DNA from: Candidatus Eiseniibacteriota bacterium
GTDB taxonomy: Bacteria; Orphanbacterota; Orphanbacteria; Orphanbacterales; Orphanbacteraceae
Direction of reading: 5' to 3'
Assembly (NCBI GenBank): GCA_024276995.1
Contig: JAJRWB010000061.1
Location: forward strand, 1 to 6,514
Length of the DNA stretch: 6,514 nucleotides
Shown: positions 5,374 to 6,514 of the stretch, one piece after another
Layout: the number at the start of each line of letters is the position of its first letter
How positions within the stretch are numbered: the stretch's first letter is position 1
The notes under the pieces: generated by a model
Told to the model about the DNA's origin: nothing
The model's database searches: none
The model's input: only the letters and a program-made list of their open reading frames with translations
Made by a program: the position numbers and the translations under genes

Positions 5374-6051
5374 CTATCCTTCCGATGAGGAGCCTTTTTC
5401 GAATGCCGCCGCCGTCCACGGCATCTTTTCGCGGAACACGTCGCGGATCACGCCGGCGTACTCTCTCATTTCGTACTGGGCGTGCTCGTCGCACCTCAAT
5501 CGAATGAAGTTCATCAGCGAACGGGCGTTCACCGTCCAGTAGAACTGCGTATACATCCCCACCGGCAGGATCGTCCGGGCGAGTTCCTTCGCCGTTCCCT
5601 CGGCGATCATCTTCCGGTACGCCGCCACCGACCGGGCGCACTCCGCCTCGATCGCCTCGGCGAAGGCGCGGTGTTCCTCGTCGCTCACGTCGGCCACCAC
5701 CGAACCTTGGCGGTTCACCTTCTCGCGGATCCGCTTCCGGTCGGGCACGTAGAACTCGCCGTCGTCGAAAACGGTGTAGCGCCCCGAGATCTCGTTGTAG
5801 CTCGCCCACCGGTGGCGGAACCACTGGCGGGCGACGAAGATCGGGCACTTCACGTGGAACTGGAAGACGGCGTGCTCGAAAGGGGTTTCGTGGCCGTGGG
5901 CGAGGAGGTAGGCGATCAGCTTCCTGTCTTTCTCTTCTCCCTTGCTCCCCGAGCCGAAAGAGACGCGCGCCGACCGGACGACGGTGTCGTCGCCGCCGAG
6001 GAGGTCGACGAGCTTCACGAACCCCTTGTCGAGCACATCCTTTCGGATCAT
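5374..6051 (-). CDS. thyX: Flavin-dependent thymidylate synthase ThyX
   Basis: Makes dTMP from dUMP in the cytoplasm, taking the one-carbon unit from methylenetetrahydrofolate and reducing power from NADPH through FAD, so it needs no ThyA. The 225 residues match the family's size. Diagnostic features are HGHETPFEH at 52-60, the RHRX7S motif at R79-H80-R81 to S89 (RHRWASYNEISGRY) and the C-terminal substrate/flavin region NARSLMNFIRLRCDEHAQYE at 175-194. ATG at 6051 was chosen because it overlaps the upstream TGA as ATGA, has AGGA six bases upstream, and begins at the family's usual N-terminus. The longer open frame is shadow of the aldehyde dehydrogenase. It is probably co-transcribed and translationally coupled with that gene; no promoter of its own is visible. 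No terminator is obvious in the 18 bases to the convergent small membrane-protein gene. Confidence 0.95.
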   Translation of the reverse strand: MIRKDVLDKGFVKLVDLLGGDDTVVRSARVSFGSGSKGEEKDRKLIAYLLAHGHETPFEHAVFQFHVKCPIFVARQWFRHRWASYNEISGRYTVFDDGEFYVPDRKRIREKVNRQGSVVADVSDEEHRAFAEAIEAECARSVAAYRKMIAEGTAKELARTILPVGMYTQFYWTVNARSLMNFIRLRCDEHAQYEMREYAGVIRDVFREKMPWTAAAFEKGSSSEG

Positions 6052-6514
6052 CCGATATCCTGGAGGTTGAGGCAGACCACTTTCGGTTCGGTCATCTCCT
6101 GGAGGGCGAACTTGAGCCCCTCGCGGCCGAGGCCGCTCCGCTTCACGCCGCCGAAGGGCATCTGATCGACCCGGTAGTCGGTGGAGTCGTTCACCATCAC
6201 GCCGCCGCAGTCGAGTTCCTTCACCGCGTGGAAAGCGACGTCGATGTTCGTCGTGAAGATCGCCGCGAGAAGGCCGTACGGCGTGTCGTTGGCGATGCGG
6301 ATCGCGTCGTCGAGGTCGTCGAACGGGTAGAGCATCACCACGGGAGCGAACACCTCTTCGCAACCGACGCGGGCACCCTCGGGCACATCGACGAGCACCG
6401 TCGGGTCGTAGCACGAGCCGTTCTGCTTCCCGCCGGTGAGGAGTTTCGCCCCCGCTTCGACGGCGTCGTTCACCCACGACTCGATGCGGATCGCTTCCCG
6501 TTCGGTGATCATCG
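6048..6514 (-). CDS. NAD(P)-dependent aldehyde dehydrogenase, C-terminal part (cut by window edge)
   Basis: The last ~155 residues of an aldehyde dehydrogenase superfamily enzyme, which oxidises an aldehyde to an acid with NAD(P)+. Visible are the post-catalytic segments: IESWVNDAVEAGAKLLTGG, the coenzyme-binding CEEVFAPVV (usual form EEVFGP, here Ala for Gly), DDAIRIANDTPYGLLAAIFT and the terminal GGVMVNDSTDYRVDQMPFGG with KRSGLGREG. The catalytic Cys and N-terminal Rossmann part lie beyond the right edge. An ATG at 6512 is only an internal Met, since homologues have far longer N-termini. The VNDSTDYRVDQMPFGGVKRS style resembles the lactaldehyde / non-phosphorylating glyceraldehyde-3-phosphate dehydrogenase branch, but the substrate cannot be fixed from this fragment. 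The stop overlaps the thyX start (ATGA). Confidence 0.92.
   Translation of the reverse strand, partial: MITEREAIRIESWVNDAVEAGAKLLTGGKQNGSCYDPTVLVDVPEGARVGCEEVFAPVVMLYPFDDLDDAIRIANDTPYGLLAAIFTTNIDVAFHAVKELDCGGVMVNDSTDYRVDQMPFGGVKRSGLGREGLKFALQEMTEPKVVCLNLQDIG

Noticed and set aside
5482-6165. Plus-strand open frame opposite thyX and the aldehyde dehydrogenase
   Set aside because: Antisense shadow of two well-supported genes; no domain or RBS.

Overview
This is a GC-rich stretch of bacterial chromosome that reads as ordinary protein-coding sequence. It carries no tRNA, rRNA, insertion sequence, CRISPR array or phage gene that I can see. The secreted FG-GAP/ASPIC protein with a C-terminal 'PNPFNP' sorting-type domain is typical of uncultured phyla around the FCB group (Eisenbacteria, Krumholzibacteriota, Latescibacteria and similar). 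That assignment is an inference from one domain architecture, not a measurement.

Layout, left to right. (1) Positions 1-1458, plus strand: the 3' part of a secreted, calcium-binding-repeat protein (FG-GAP/VCBS + ASPIC/UnbV + C-terminal sorting module). Its N-terminus and signal peptide are not visible. (2) Positions 1475-4146, minus strand: a two-gene operon of radical SAM enzymes. The first gene (4146 to 2668) has a cobalamin-binding-like N-terminal domain followed by the radical SAM core. The second (2671 to 1475) has a radical SAM core plus a short SPASM-type auxiliary cluster domain. The two overlap by 4 bases (GTGA). (3) Positions 4147-4334: a compact divergent promoter region with a near-consensus sigma-70 promoter on each strand and a small inverted repeat exactly between the two -35 boxes. 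(4) Positions 4335-4916, plus strand: nfuA, an Fe-S cluster carrier/scaffold. (5) Positions about 4945-5355, plus strand: an unrecognised small single-span membrane protein with a problematic start, preceded by an extended -10 promoter. (6) Positions 5374-6514, minus strand: thyX (flavin-dependent thymidylate synthase), coupled by an ATGA overlap to the 3' end of an aldehyde dehydrogenase gene that runs off the right edge.

How the parts relate. The most coherent unit is the middle. Two [4Fe-4S]-dependent radical SAM enzymes are transcribed away from an Fe-S cluster delivery gene from one shared intergenic region, which suggests shared control of Fe-S supply and Fe-S-dependent chemistry. The substrate of the radical SAM pair cannot be read from this window. 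The B12-type member most resembles the BchE/HpnJ kind of lipid and cofactor enzymes. No complete, previously undescribed system can be demonstrated here; the radical SAM pair and the orphan membrane protein are the best candidates for follow-up.
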